Below, piece after piece: positions 14,167 to 21,140 of a DNA stretch of 24,093 nt. The translations under genes were made by a program, and so were the position numbers. The stretch's first letter is position 1; each line of letters starts with the position of its first letter. Origin of the DNA: Rhodoluna limnophila (GTDB lineage Bacteria > Actinomycetota > Actinomycetes > Actinomycetales > Microbacteriaceae); assembly GCA_943326655.2 (NCBI GenBank), contig CALPUC020000002.1, positions 1 through 24,093 on the forward strand, in the 5' to 3' direction. The notes below the pieces were generated by a model, which was given only the letters and a program-made list of their open reading frames with translations, had not been told where the DNA came from and did no database searches.

Positions 14167-14436
14167 TTACTTCTTGCGTCTGAACAGCTTCTTCCAAAGT
14201 GCCTTGAGGTTCAAAACGATCCGCTCGAGGCCCTGAATACCCTGTTTGTGAAGTTCTCTGGCCCAGGCAATTTCAAGGGCGAGAATCGAAAGCCCGAAGA
14301 AGATGAACAGTAGGCCCGGCCCTGGGGTGACCATCATGATCAGACCCAGAATTAGCAGCACGAAGCCAACGACCATGGTGAGCACCCACCGCACCGGGTG
14401 AGGCAGAACCGAAAGCCACTTCTTGATTTTGTCCAT
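14167..14436 (-). CDS. PGPGW domain small membrane protein
   Basis: 89 aa. Two closely spaced hydrophobic helices (about 17-37 and 41-58) around the VTPGPGLLFIFFGLSILALEIAWA segment, characteristic of the putative transmembrane PGPGW family. The tail is strongly basic (LKALWKKLFRRKK). Function unknown. ATG 14436 is chosen over upstream starts to 14502 because the upstream part lies across the divergent promoter palindrome and is unlike the family. TCTAAT ends 6 nt before this ATG, one base off the TANNNT pattern, and there is no ribosome binding site. Confidence 0.8.
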   Translation of the reverse strand: MDKIKKWLSVLPHPVRWVLTMVVGFVLLILGLIMMVTPGPGLLFIFFGLSILALEIAWARELHKQGIQGLERIVLNLKALWKKLFRRKK

Positions 14437-14442
14437 GTATTT

Positions 14443-14467
14443 ATTAGACCAGAACTGTCGGTCTAAT
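14443..14467. promoter_or_regulatory. Palindrome spanning a divergent promoter
   Basis: ATTAGACC (14443-14450) and GGTCTAAT (14460-14467) form a perfect 8-bp inverted repeat with a 9-bp spacer. The outer TCTAAT of each arm can serve as a -10 box on its own strand, for the PGPGW gene leftward and the transferase gene rightward. Confidence 0.5.
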
Positions 14468-14472
14468 CTCGC

Positions 14473-14478
14473 TACGCT
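14473..14478 (+). promoter_or_regulatory. -10 box of the transferase gene, leaderless arrangement
   Basis: TACGCT, then TGAAGG, then ATG at 14485. The GAAGG touches the start codon and is too close to act as a ribosome binding site. Confidence 0.4.
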
Positions 14479-14484
14479 TGAAGG

Positions 14485-15744
14485 ATGAACTCTGCCGGGC
14501 ACCGCATAAAGGTTGTCTTCCTCACGTTCTATTTCGAAGCCTGGGACGCACTAGCCGACGTTCACTCGCTAATGCTCGCCGACGATCGATTCGAGGTCAA
14601 GGTTGTATCAATTCCAAGACGCTTCCGTGCCGATGAGGCTTTTGCCAACGAAGACAAGGTCAGTGAGTTTCTTTCCAACGCAGGCGTCGAGCACCTTCGA
14701 TTCAACTTGGACGATTCACTCGACGGGCTGGCCAAACTTCGAGAGCTCGCGCCAGACTACGTTTTCATCAATTACCCGTGGCAGCGAAACTACCAGCCGA
14801 ACTACCGAGTTGAGAAACTCGCCGAATTCACTAAGGTTGCCTACGTTCCCTATTACTCCTTGGCATTGGTCAACGAGCCAGGTGAAGCAGGCGTAACTCC
14901 CTACCTCTATACCCAGCGCTCAAACCAGCTGGCAGCACTCGTTTTCACCCAAGATCCGAACACCGTGGCTGCCTACGCCAAAACCGGTCGCGGAAACGGC
15001 TACGTTCACCTCACCGGAACGCCGAAGATAGACGCCCTGGTTCGTAAGGTTCAGAGCGGCGAAACTAATTGGCCGTTGCCGGGTGGGAATCGAAGAATGG
15101 TTTGGGCGCCGCACCACAGCTTCTCTGAAGACTGGTTCAACTTTGGGATGTTTCCGGAAATTGCGCACGACATGCTTCAATTCGCCAGATCGCATCAAGA
15201 GCTTGATATCGTTTTGAGACCCCACCCGATAATGTTTGGCAACCTGGTGGCAAGCGGGATGCGCACGGAAGCTGAGCTAGCCTCGTGGCTCACCGACTGG
15301 AATTCACTGACGAATACGGCAATCGACGCCGATGGAGACATCGGAGCTCTGTTTGCCGCGGCAGACATCTTTTTAACCGATGGCATCTCGTTCATAGGCG
15401 AATACCCTCTCGCAACCGGCAAGCCTGCCGTGTTCTTTGAAAAGCAAAACCACTGGCCATGGTCGCCAATTGGTAAAATCGCGTCGCGCGCGAACATACA
15501 CGTTCATAATTTTGTCGAGTTTGAAGAGGTGTTTGAAGATTTTCTCGAACACGGGCTTCCCGACTTCTCGGCCGAAATTGCAGAATTGAGAAAAGCTGCG
15601 CAACCGTTCCCTGGCGAGGCTGCGGAAAAAATCGTCGAGGTTATCTTGAAGGACTTTGAGTTGAAAACGCCTCTGGTAAACCCGGCGTCTGTAACCGACG
15701 TGGCCTGGGAGAACCGACCGGGAACCGAACCTAGCTGGGACTAG
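14485..15744 (+). CDS. GT-B transferase, CDP-glycerol glycerophosphotransferase-like
   Basis: 419 aa. The N-terminal half has a Rossmann-like start (KVVFLTFYFEAWDALADVHSLM) and FINYPWQRNYQPNYRV plus VAYVPYYSLAL. The C-terminal half holds VWAPHHSF, IVLRPHPIM and LTDGISFIGEYPLATGKPAVFFE, the HHS, RPHP and (S/T)D-x-SS/F-type motifs of CDP-glycerol:polyglycerophosphate glycerophosphotransferases and related GT-B enzymes. Those act on wall teichoic acid or surface glycans at the inner membrane face. No membrane helix is visible. The D-G-I-S segment differs from the usual D(Y)SS, so the substrate may differ. It stops directly against the convergent threonine aldolase gene, with no base between. Confidence 0.75.
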   Translation: MNSAGHRIKVVFLTFYFEAWDALADVHSLMLADDRFEVKVVSIPRRFRADEAFANEDKVSEFLSNAGVEHLRFNLDDSLDGLAKLRELAPDYVFINYPWQRNYQPNYRVEKLAEFTKVAYVPYYSLALVNEPGEAGVTPYLYTQRSNQLAALVFTQDPNTVAAYAKTGRGNGYVHLTGTPKIDALVRKVQSGETNWPLPGGNRRMVWAPHHSFSEDWFNFGMFPEIAHDMLQFARSHQELDIVLRPHPIMFGNLVASGMRTEAELASWLTDWNSLTNTAIDADGDIGALFAAADIFLTDGISFIGEYPLATGKPAVFFEKQNHWPWSPIGKIASRANIHVHNFVEFEEVFEDFLEHGLPDFSAEIAELRKAAQPFPGEAAEKIVEVILKDFELKTPLVNPASVTDVAWENRPGTEPSWD

Positions 15745-16815
15745 CTACTTGAGTGCTTTCTTCAGCGAGGCAAGAATTCCGTCGACGTCTTCTTCCGTGG
15801 TGTCCCACGAACACATCCAGCGAACCTGCCCGGTGGCCTGATTCCAAACATAGAAGCGGTATTCGTCCATGATTTTCTGGGTAACGGCTTCTGGCATTTC
15901 AGGGAAAACGGCGTTGGCTTCGGCGCGATTGCGAACCACAACCTCTGGGTGAGAGGCGGCTATTTCGATAACGCCGTCGTAGAGGCGGCTAGCCATGGCG
16001 TTGGCATGCTTGGCGTTCTCAATTGCCAGGGAAGCATTGTTTTCAAACAGGGCGATTAGCTGAGCCGAGAAGAAACGCATCTTCGACGCCAACTGCATCG
16101 AGGTTTTACGCAGGAACGGCATTGATTCCGCGAGCGCCTTGCCCTTTGCGGTTGAAGCATCGGTAACGATTACCGCCTCTGCTGCCAGAGCGCCGATCTT
16201 GGTGCCACCAAGCGAAACTAGGTCTACTCCTAGGTCGGTGGTGAACTGCTTGAAGGATAGGCCTAGCGCTGCCGCAGCGTTTGAGAGCCTTGCACCATCG
16301 AGATGCAGCAGCAGCCCGTGCTTATGAGCCACATCGGCAAGGGCCTTGATTTCGTGGGGCTGGTAGAGAGTTCCCATCTCGGTGGTTTGAGTGATGCTGA
16401 TTACGCCCGGCTGTGCTCGGTGAACTGAACCAATGTCGAAGATTTGGCTTTCGGCTAGTTCTGGGGTTAGTTTTCCATCGGAGGTTGGCACATTCCAAAG
16501 CTTTAGGCCGGCCATCTTCTCTGGCGCGCCACCTTCGTCCATGTTGATGTGAGCGCTCTCGGCGCAGATAACCGCTTCCCAGCGCTGGGTGGCCGCCTGG
16601 AGAGCCACAACATTGGCGCCAGTGCCGTTGAACACCGGAAAACCAACAGCCTTGGGGCCAAACAGTTCTTTCACTAGTTCATTGAAACGAGCGGTTACCG
16701 AATCGTCGCCGTAGGCAACTTCATGGCCTTCGTTTTCTGCCTCAATGGCCTTCAGGACAGTCGGGTGGATTCCGGCGTAGTTGTCGCTTGCGAAGCCTCT
16801 TACATTTTTAGTCAT
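15745..16815 (-). CDS. ltaE: Low-specificity L-threonine aldolase (beta-eliminating lyase family)
   Basis: 356 aa PLP enzyme cleaving threonine or allo-threonine to glycine and acetaldehyde. FASDNYAGIHPTVLKAI start, EVAYGDDSVTARF, FNGTGANVVAL, AESAHINMDEGGAPE (stacking His 89), HLDGAR (171-176) and PLP lysine in SLGGTKIGA (K206). The GGTK context is slightly unlike the common SKGLGAP. The ATG at 16815 overlaps the stop of the Lrp-type regulator (TAATG), so the two are translationally coupled. The start at 16815 is fixed by this overlap and by family length. Confidence 0.93.
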   Translation of the reverse strand: MTKNVRGFASDNYAGIHPTVLKAIEAENEGHEVAYGDDSVTARFNELVKELFGPKAVGFPVFNGTGANVVALQAATQRWEAVICAESAHINMDEGGAPEKMAGLKLWNVPTSDGKLTPELAESQIFDIGSVHRAQPGVISITQTTEMGTLYQPHEIKALADVAHKHGLLLHLDGARLSNAAAALGLSFKQFTTDLGVDLVSLGGTKIGALAAEAVIVTDASTAKGKALAESMPFLRKTSMQLASKMRFFSAQLIALFENNASLAIENAKHANAMASRLYDGVIEIAASHPEVVVRNRAEANAVFPEMPEAVTQKIMDEYRFYVWNQATGQVRWMCSWDTTEEDVDGILASLKKALK

Positions 16816-17273
16816 TAGCTATTTCCGTCCTCTGGGATTACTGCCTGACGACCTTCAAACGGGGTCGATAAAATCACGCTGGTTCGAGTTGAAACGTTGG
16901 CCACGCTTCTAATGCGAGCAAGAAGAGCTTCTAGGTCGCTTGGTTCTCCTACTGCGACCTTGACAATGTAAGACTCGGTGCCGGCCACCGACCAGCAACT
17001 TTCAATCTCGGCAATCGGGGAGATTAGTTCGGCAACGTCGTCTGGGCGAGCCGGATCGATTGGGGTCAGCGAAACCAATGCGTGGAGAGTTAGGCCCGCT
17101 TCACGCTGATTGATCGTTGCACGGTAGCCGGTGATTACTCCCCTGCTTTCAAGCCGCTTTATGCGCTGATGAAGTGTGGAACTTGGAACTTCCAGGGTTT
17201 CTGCGAGCTCGCCAATCGACGCGCTTGAATCCGAGGCCAGTTGGCTGAGGATGCGCCGATCTAATGAGTCCAT
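16815..17273 (-). CDS. Lrp/AsnC family transcriptional regulator
   Basis: 152 aa. The N-terminal helix-turn-helix (DSLDRRILSQLASDSSASIGELAETLEVPSSTLHQRIKRLESRGVI, about 2-48) and the C-terminal RAM/ligand domain (ALVSLTPID ... IESCWSVAGTESYIVKVAV, about 65-140) give the full Lrp layout. ATG 17273 has no Shine-Dalgarno; CATACT ends 6 nt before it. It starts 19 bp after the DUF6421-like gene on the same strand and its stop overlaps the threonine aldolase start, so an amino acid (threonine, glycine or serine) as effector is a reasonable inference. Confidence 0.93.
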   Translation of the reverse strand: MDSLDRRILSQLASDSSASIGELAETLEVPSSTLHQRIKRLESRGVITGYRATINQREAGLTLHALVSLTPIDPARPDDVAELISPIAEIESCWSVAGTESYIVKVAVGEPSDLEALLARIRSVANVSTRTSVILSTPFEGRQAVIPEDGNS

Positions 17274-17292
17274 GATGAAAGTATGCCAGCCG

Positions 17293-19377
17293 CTACGCGG
17301 TGATGCCCTTGGTCGCAGCGATTACGTCGGCTAGCTTGCGGTTTAGGGTGTCGTAGAAGACGTTGAGTGGAAACTCGTCGTCGAGGATTAGATTAACCAA
17401 TTCCTTGAGTTCACCATCGGTGGGTAGGTGGTCGACACCCTTAGCCCACTTAGATGCCGGGTGAGGCTGAACCAAACCGCTGACGAATTCATAGGCGGCA
17501 ATCCACTGCGCCAAGCGGGAACGGTTGATGCCATCGTGGTAAAGCGCTTCAACCTGTTCGCACAGTTCAACCACCGATTTGGTGACCGCGTCCCAGTCGA
17601 AAGCCAAACGGTTGTCAGTCCATTGCAAGGCGCCGGTTTGGTGGAGGTGAGCAAAGATGATTTGCCCGCCGAGGCCGTCGTAGTTTCGAACTCGATCTCC
17701 GGTAATTGGGAAGCGGAACAGGCGGTCGAACAAAATCGCGTAGCGCATGTATTTCGCTAACCGATCTCCCTCGGCATCGAGTACCAGTGTTTCGCGGAAT
17801 GTTGAGAGATCGCAGCGAAGCTCTTCCAGTGCATACATCCAAAACGGCATGCGCTGTTTGATCATGAACGGATCAAACGGAAGATCTCCACGCGAATGAG
17901 TGCGGTCGTGGATCAAATCCCAGAGCACAAAGGTTTCCTGAGCTAGGTATTGATCGGAGATTAGGCGTTCGGCATCGGCAGGTAGCGGCAGGTACAAGAG
18001 TTCTTTGGCTGCTTTCGAGACCATTCGGAACCTGGCTGCCTCGCGGTCGCAGAAGATGCCACCCCAGTAGTAGGTTGCCACCTCTCTAGTCGCTACAGTT
18101 TCTGGGAAGAACACTGCCGAGTTGGTGTCGTAGGCCGAAGTGAATGCCAAAAACTCGATTGGGATGAATGCCGGGTTGTTGTATTTCTGCTCCTTGGCCG
18201 CCAGCCAGTCTGGCCAGAAGGTGTTGATAATTAGGGCTTCAAGATTGCGGTTTGGATTTCCGTTCTGGGTGTACATCGAGAACACGGCGAGTGTTTCAAC
18301 GTTGTTTTTTCGGTTCAGATCCGGGCGGAACAACTGCAGTGAATCGTAGAAATCTGGAACACCGAAGCCACCGATTCGCCAGTTCTCAATGTCGGTCTTT
18401 ACCGCAGCGAGATACTCGGCTTGGTGCAGAAACTTTGGAGCCAGGCCGTCTATGGAGGCTAGTACGTCGTCGACCAACTTAGACGCCGTTTCAGCGGAGT
18501 GCTGCTCGCAGTTGATCGAACCATCTTTTTCTTGCATCGGACGCAGGGCTTCAATGGTGTCCTGTAGCTTCAACCAGCTTGGGTCGGTATGTGCCCAATT
18601 AGCTTTTTTGCCGGCCGCGGCGTTGGCAACGGTTCTCGAATTAGCCAACCAACCGGTGATGTTCAAGAGGAATTGGCGATTGTCCAAATCGTCAATCGAA
18701 TCATCACCGAAGATGTCTGAATCGGCTAGCACTGCAACTCGGCCGGATTGGTGTTTCACTGCAAGGCCGAGCGCCGCTCCCGCTGGGCTGGCGGTTTCGC
18801 TGGAGCGCATGATTACTTCGGAATTGCTAGCTGAACTCGATTCAAGAACTCCTGCGCGATAGAGGCAAACAGCGTCTACGCGATATGAGAAGTCTGATTC
18901 CACGTGGCGTTCAAAGTCCGGACGAATCCAGGTAGCCACGTCCTTGAAACTTTTATCTGAGTCCTGAACAGTGGCGTTCGCAATGGTTACGCCGAATCGC
19001 TCGGTAAGTTCATTGAAGTTATTGCCATACTTTGGCTGCTCGGTCTCAGCGAGTATCAGTAAAGCGCCTCCTGTTGCCACAAAGTTCTCAATACCTTTGA
19101 GTTCCGCTTCGGTGAAAACTGGAGTCCCCGTGCCGAGAGTTCTTTCCCACTCGTCGGTGGATGCGTGAGGGATGATCAAAACATCGACGTCGGTTAGCGC
19201 GCCAGAGTCAATGGCTCCAGATTTGTGAGTCAAAACTTCGTGACCCGAGTGCTCAAGCGATAACGCCAGCTGGCCGTAGCTGGCATCGGCTGGGTTAGAC
19301 GGGTTCATTCTCTTGGCGTCGTCCGGGTCGACAGCCCAAGCCTGGTTGTGAGACTGGTCGATTAAGATTTTTGCCAT
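17293..19377 (-). CDS. Large two-part DUF6421-like protein with peptidase-like motifs
   Basis: 694 aa. Residues about 1-250 resemble a DUF4350/GATase-like domain: ILIDQSHNQAWAVDPDD, DVDVLIIPHASTDEW, ELKGIENFVATGGALLIL, FNELTERFGV and GRVAVLADSDIFGDD, a flavodoxin-like carbohydrate- or peptide-binding fold. Residues about 290-690 match what I recall of actinobacterial DUF6421. They contain HDRTH (H490, H494) and, 24 residues on, EELRCD (E518, E519, D523), spaced like the zinc site of M49-type peptidases (HExxxH ... EExxAD); activity is unproven. ATG 19377 is chosen because GGAG lies 5 nt upstream; a GTG at 19407 is possible. No signal peptide, so cytoplasmic. Followed 19 bp later by the Lrp regulator. 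Confidence 0.7.
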   Translation of the reverse strand: MAKILIDQSHNQAWAVDPDDAKRMNPSNPADASYGQLALSLEHSGHEVLTHKSGAIDSGALTDVDVLIIPHASTDEWERTLGTGTPVFTEAELKGIENFVATGGALLILAETEQPKYGNNFNELTERFGVTIANATVQDSDKSFKDVATWIRPDFERHVESDFSYRVDAVCLYRAGVLESSSASNSEVIMRSSETASPAGAALGLAVKHQSGRVAVLADSDIFGDDSIDDLDNRQFLLNITGWLANSRTVANAAAGKKANWAHTDPSWLKLQDTIEALRPMQEKDGSINCEQHSAETASKLVDDVLASIDGLAPKFLHQAEYLAAVKTDIENWRIGGFGVPDFYDSLQLFRPDLNRKNNVETLAVFSMYTQNGNPNRNLEALIINTFWPDWLAAKEQKYNNPAFIPIEFLAFTSAYDTNSAVFFPETVATREVATYYWGGIFCDREAARFRMVSKAAKELLYLPLPADAERLISDQYLAQETFVLWDLIHDRTHSRGDLPFDPFMIKQRMPFWMYALEELRCDLSTFRETLVLDAEGDRLAKYMRYAILFDRLFRFPITGDRVRNYDGLGGQIIFAHLHQTGALQWTDNRLAFDWDAVTKSVVELCEQVEALYHDGINRSRLAQWIAAYEFVSGLVQPHPASKWAKGVDHLPTDGELKELVNLILDDEFPLNVFYDTLNRKLADVIAATKGITA

Positions 19378-19454
19378 TTTGACTCCATCTGCGGAAATAA
19401 TTCGCACTTTGGAGTAATTCTACCTAATTTTTCCCGAATAAGGAAAGTTTTCGG

Positions 19455-19946
19455 TTACCTATCCGACTCTGACCATCCACCTGGAGGCCCGAGCAGAAGC
19501 AGCGTCGCAAAAATTGCAGTAACCGCCAAAACCAAGACTGCCGCTAGCAGCGCCGGACGGTTGATGAACCAGCGATAGAGGCGATCGAACCAGTGGTCAT
19601 CGTTTTCGTGACCTTCATGGGTCTTTCGCCAGTTTCCATTCAGTTGATTCTTCTTATCGACGCTACGTTCAAACGGGATGGTTGCGTAAGGAACAACGGC
19701 GAGTGCCGTGGCCAGGACAATCTTCCAAAAACCCCAGCGCTGGTTCACTCCAACTAGAGCGGCGATTACTCCGTAGCCCAAAAAGACGGCCCCGTGGATT
19801 CCACCGACCACGGTCAGCATTAACGGTGGGGTTGTAAACAGAGCTCGAAGGGCCAAGCCGGCCAAGAGAAGGGTCCAGGTAACACCTTCGGCAAAAGCGA
19901 ATACTCGAAACAGATTGCGTGGTGTGTATTTGGTAGTTGTCGCCAT
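19455..19946 (-). CDS. DUF3817 domain membrane protein
   Basis: 163 aa. Residues about 10-95 match DUF3817 (FRVFAFAEGVTWTLLLAGLALR ... VGGIHGAVFLGYGVIAAL ... RWGFWKIVLATALAVVPYATIPFE), with three helices and the conserved AEG and GGIHG motifs. A charged loop (KNQLNGNWRKTHEGHENDDHW) and one extra C-terminal helix follow, longer than the minimal family. Function unknown. AGGAA lies 5 nt before ATG 19946, so this gene uses a normal ribosome binding site. The 77-bp gap to the next minus-strand gene (19378-19454) shows no terminator. Confidence 0.85.
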   Translation of the reverse strand: MATTTKYTPRNLFRVFAFAEGVTWTLLLAGLALRALFTTPPLMLTVVGGIHGAVFLGYGVIAALVGVNQRWGFWKIVLATALAVVPYATIPFERSVDKKNQLNGNWRKTHEGHENDDHWFDRLYRWFINRPALLAAVLVLAVTAIFATLLLLGPPGGWSESDR

Positions 19947-19979
19947 AGTGTTCCTATTCTGCCACGCGAAGAATTAGTA

Positions 19980-20013
19980 GTGTTGCACTTATGTTTTTCG
20001 TGTTACACTTTTG
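19980..20013 (+). promoter_or_regulatory. Direct-repeat operator and promoter of the toxin-antitoxin pair
   Basis: GTGTTGCACTTATG (19980-19993) and GTGTTACACTTTTG (20000-20013) match at 12 of 14 positions and start exactly 20 bp apart, two helical turns. Each contains a small GTG/CAC palindrome. TACACT (20004-20009) inside the second copy ends 6 nt before ATG 20016 and is the likely -10 box, so antitoxin binding would block it. Confidence 0.6.
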
Positions 20014-20015
20014 CC

Positions 20016-20285
20016 ATGCCAACTCTGAGAAACCGACACATGATCACCGAAAGCGATGCCCTCGCTAAGGCAATCGATGACGCCGCTCGATTGTGGCCAG
20101 AAGTAAAAGACGAGCGTGCCGAACTTCTCAGGCGCCTGATTGACCGCGGAATTGAATCCGTTGAAGCCGAGTACAACGAGCGCATAGAGGCTCGTCGAAA
20201 AGCTGTCATGGAAGTCGCAGGCAGTCTCTCTGGAATATGGCCTGCCAACTGGCGTGAAGAGCTGAGGGCTGGATGGCCAGAATAG
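20016..20285 (+). CDS. vapB: VapB-type antitoxin
   Basis: 89 aa. MPTLRNRHMITESDALAKAIDDAARLWPEVKDERAELLRRLIDRGIESVE reads as a short DNA-binding head followed by helices typical of antitoxins paired with PIN toxins; the exact subfamily is not clear. The acidic/aromatic C terminus (SGIWPANWREELRAGWPE) would wrap the toxin. ATG 20016 is chosen because promoter and operator repeats end just before it. It overlaps the toxin gene by 13 bp, the usual coupling for toxin-antitoxin pairs. Confidence 0.78.
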   Translation: MPTLRNRHMITESDALAKAIDDAARLWPEVKDERAELLRRLIDRGIESVEAEYNERIEARRKAVMEVAGSLSGIWPANWREELRAGWPE

Positions 20286-20665
20286 TCCTTGACGCCGGTG
20301 TGATTATTGGCCTCTATGACGACAAGGACCCTCACCACAAATGGGCGGTCGACTTTATGTTTCAGACAACCGCCGACAAGCTAGTCATGTCTGCGATCAA
20401 TCACGCCGAGATCCTGGTTTACCCCACCAAAGCTGGGGTCATGGATGCGTTCCAAGCCGGCATTGAAGGTCTTGGAATCAAGCTAGATGTCAGCTCTCTT
20501 CTTGAAACGGAGGCTTTGGCGGCACTGCGCGCGGAGACCGGCTTAAAGATGACCGACGTCTGTGCCATTCACCTAGCCACTGCCGAAGACTCAATTCTCG
20601 CCACCACAGACAAAGCTGTGGCTAAAGCGGCCAAGTCGCATGGAATCGAAGTTTTTCAGCCTTAG
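20273..20665 (+). CDS. vapC: PIN domain toxin, VapC-type ribonuclease
   Basis: 130 aa PIN domain. The acidic metal-binding residues are all present: D7 (VLDAGVIIGLYD), E46 (NHAEILV), D95 (KMTDVCAIHLA) and D113 (LATTDKAVA), consistent with an active Mg2+-dependent RNase that cleaves tRNA or rRNA in known members. ATG 20273 lies inside the antitoxin gene (13-bp overlap). The stop overlaps the convergent HNH-like gene by 4 bp. Both genes appear intact. Confidence 0.9.
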   Translation: MARIVLDAGVIIGLYDDKDPHHKWAVDFMFQTTADKLVMSAINHAEILVYPTKAGVMDAFQAGIEGLGIKLDVSSLLETEALAALRAETGLKMTDVCAIHLATAEDSILATTDKAVAKAAKSHGIEVFQP

Positions 20666-21105
20666 TTGACGCGCAGTACCAACATGTACTGGCCACCGCC
20701 GGGTTTCAACTCGGTGGTGAAGTTCACGTTTGGGGACAGGCGCGAAAGCCGATCAAGCAGCCAATCCGAAGCCTCTTGAGCATCTTTCAGATCGGGGCAG
20801 CGAGCCACGACCTCTCGGCCACCCTTGCGATCGAGGCGTTCGACTGCCTCAACCAGAGGCGTTGGGTCAACCACGAAAATGTCTTTCGACCAAGGCGCTA
20901 CCGGCTTGTTCTTGCCCTTCATGGTGTTACACATGCGGTGAGCTAGGCGCTCAACATAAGGCTTACCCTTCTTCACTCGGGTCGAATTGTAACCGTCTAC
21001 ACTCGGGCCAAGGTCAGAGTTAACCGAAGCGTCTGGATCCACAGTTTGATCGCACAGCCAGCAACGCCAGCCGTCCTGTTCGCCTACCTGATTCAAATCA
21101 CTCAT
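20662..21105 (-). CDS. HNH-like zinc-site protein, unknown function
   Basis: 147 aa. The N-terminal third carries C15-x2-C18 (WRCWLCDQ) and H56-x2-C59-N60 followed by MKGK (HRMCNTMKGK), the cysteine framework of HNH endonucleases. The central DH..P motif is replaced by PSVDGYN, so nuclease activity is doubtful. The remainder (VEAVERLDRKGGREVVARC ... GGGQYMLVLRVN) is a small alpha/beta domain I do not recognise. ATG 21105 is preceded at exactly 6 nt by TAGCCT, so it is probably leaderless. It is divergent from nagZ with only 35 bp between. Confidence 0.68.
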   Translation of the reverse strand: MSDLNQVGEQDGWRCWLCDQTVDPDASVNSDLGPSVDGYNSTRVKKGKPYVERLAHRMCNTMKGKNKPVAPWSKDIFVVDPTPLVEAVERLDRKGGREVVARCPDLKDAQEASDWLLDRLSRLSPNVNFTTELKPGGGQYMLVLRVN

Positions 21106-21111
21106 TAGTTC

Positions 21112-21134
21112 AGGCTACCCGAGTCTTTTATGCT
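21112..21134. promoter_or_regulatory. Compact divergent leaderless promoters
   Basis: TAGCCT on the minus strand (21117-21112) ends 6 nt before ATG 21105 of the HNH-like gene. TATGCT on the plus strand (21129-21134) ends 6 nt before ATG 21141 of the hexosaminidase gene. Only 11 bp separate the two boxes, so each -35 region must reach into the other gene's start. Confidence 0.5.
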
Positions 21135-21140
21135 TGACGA

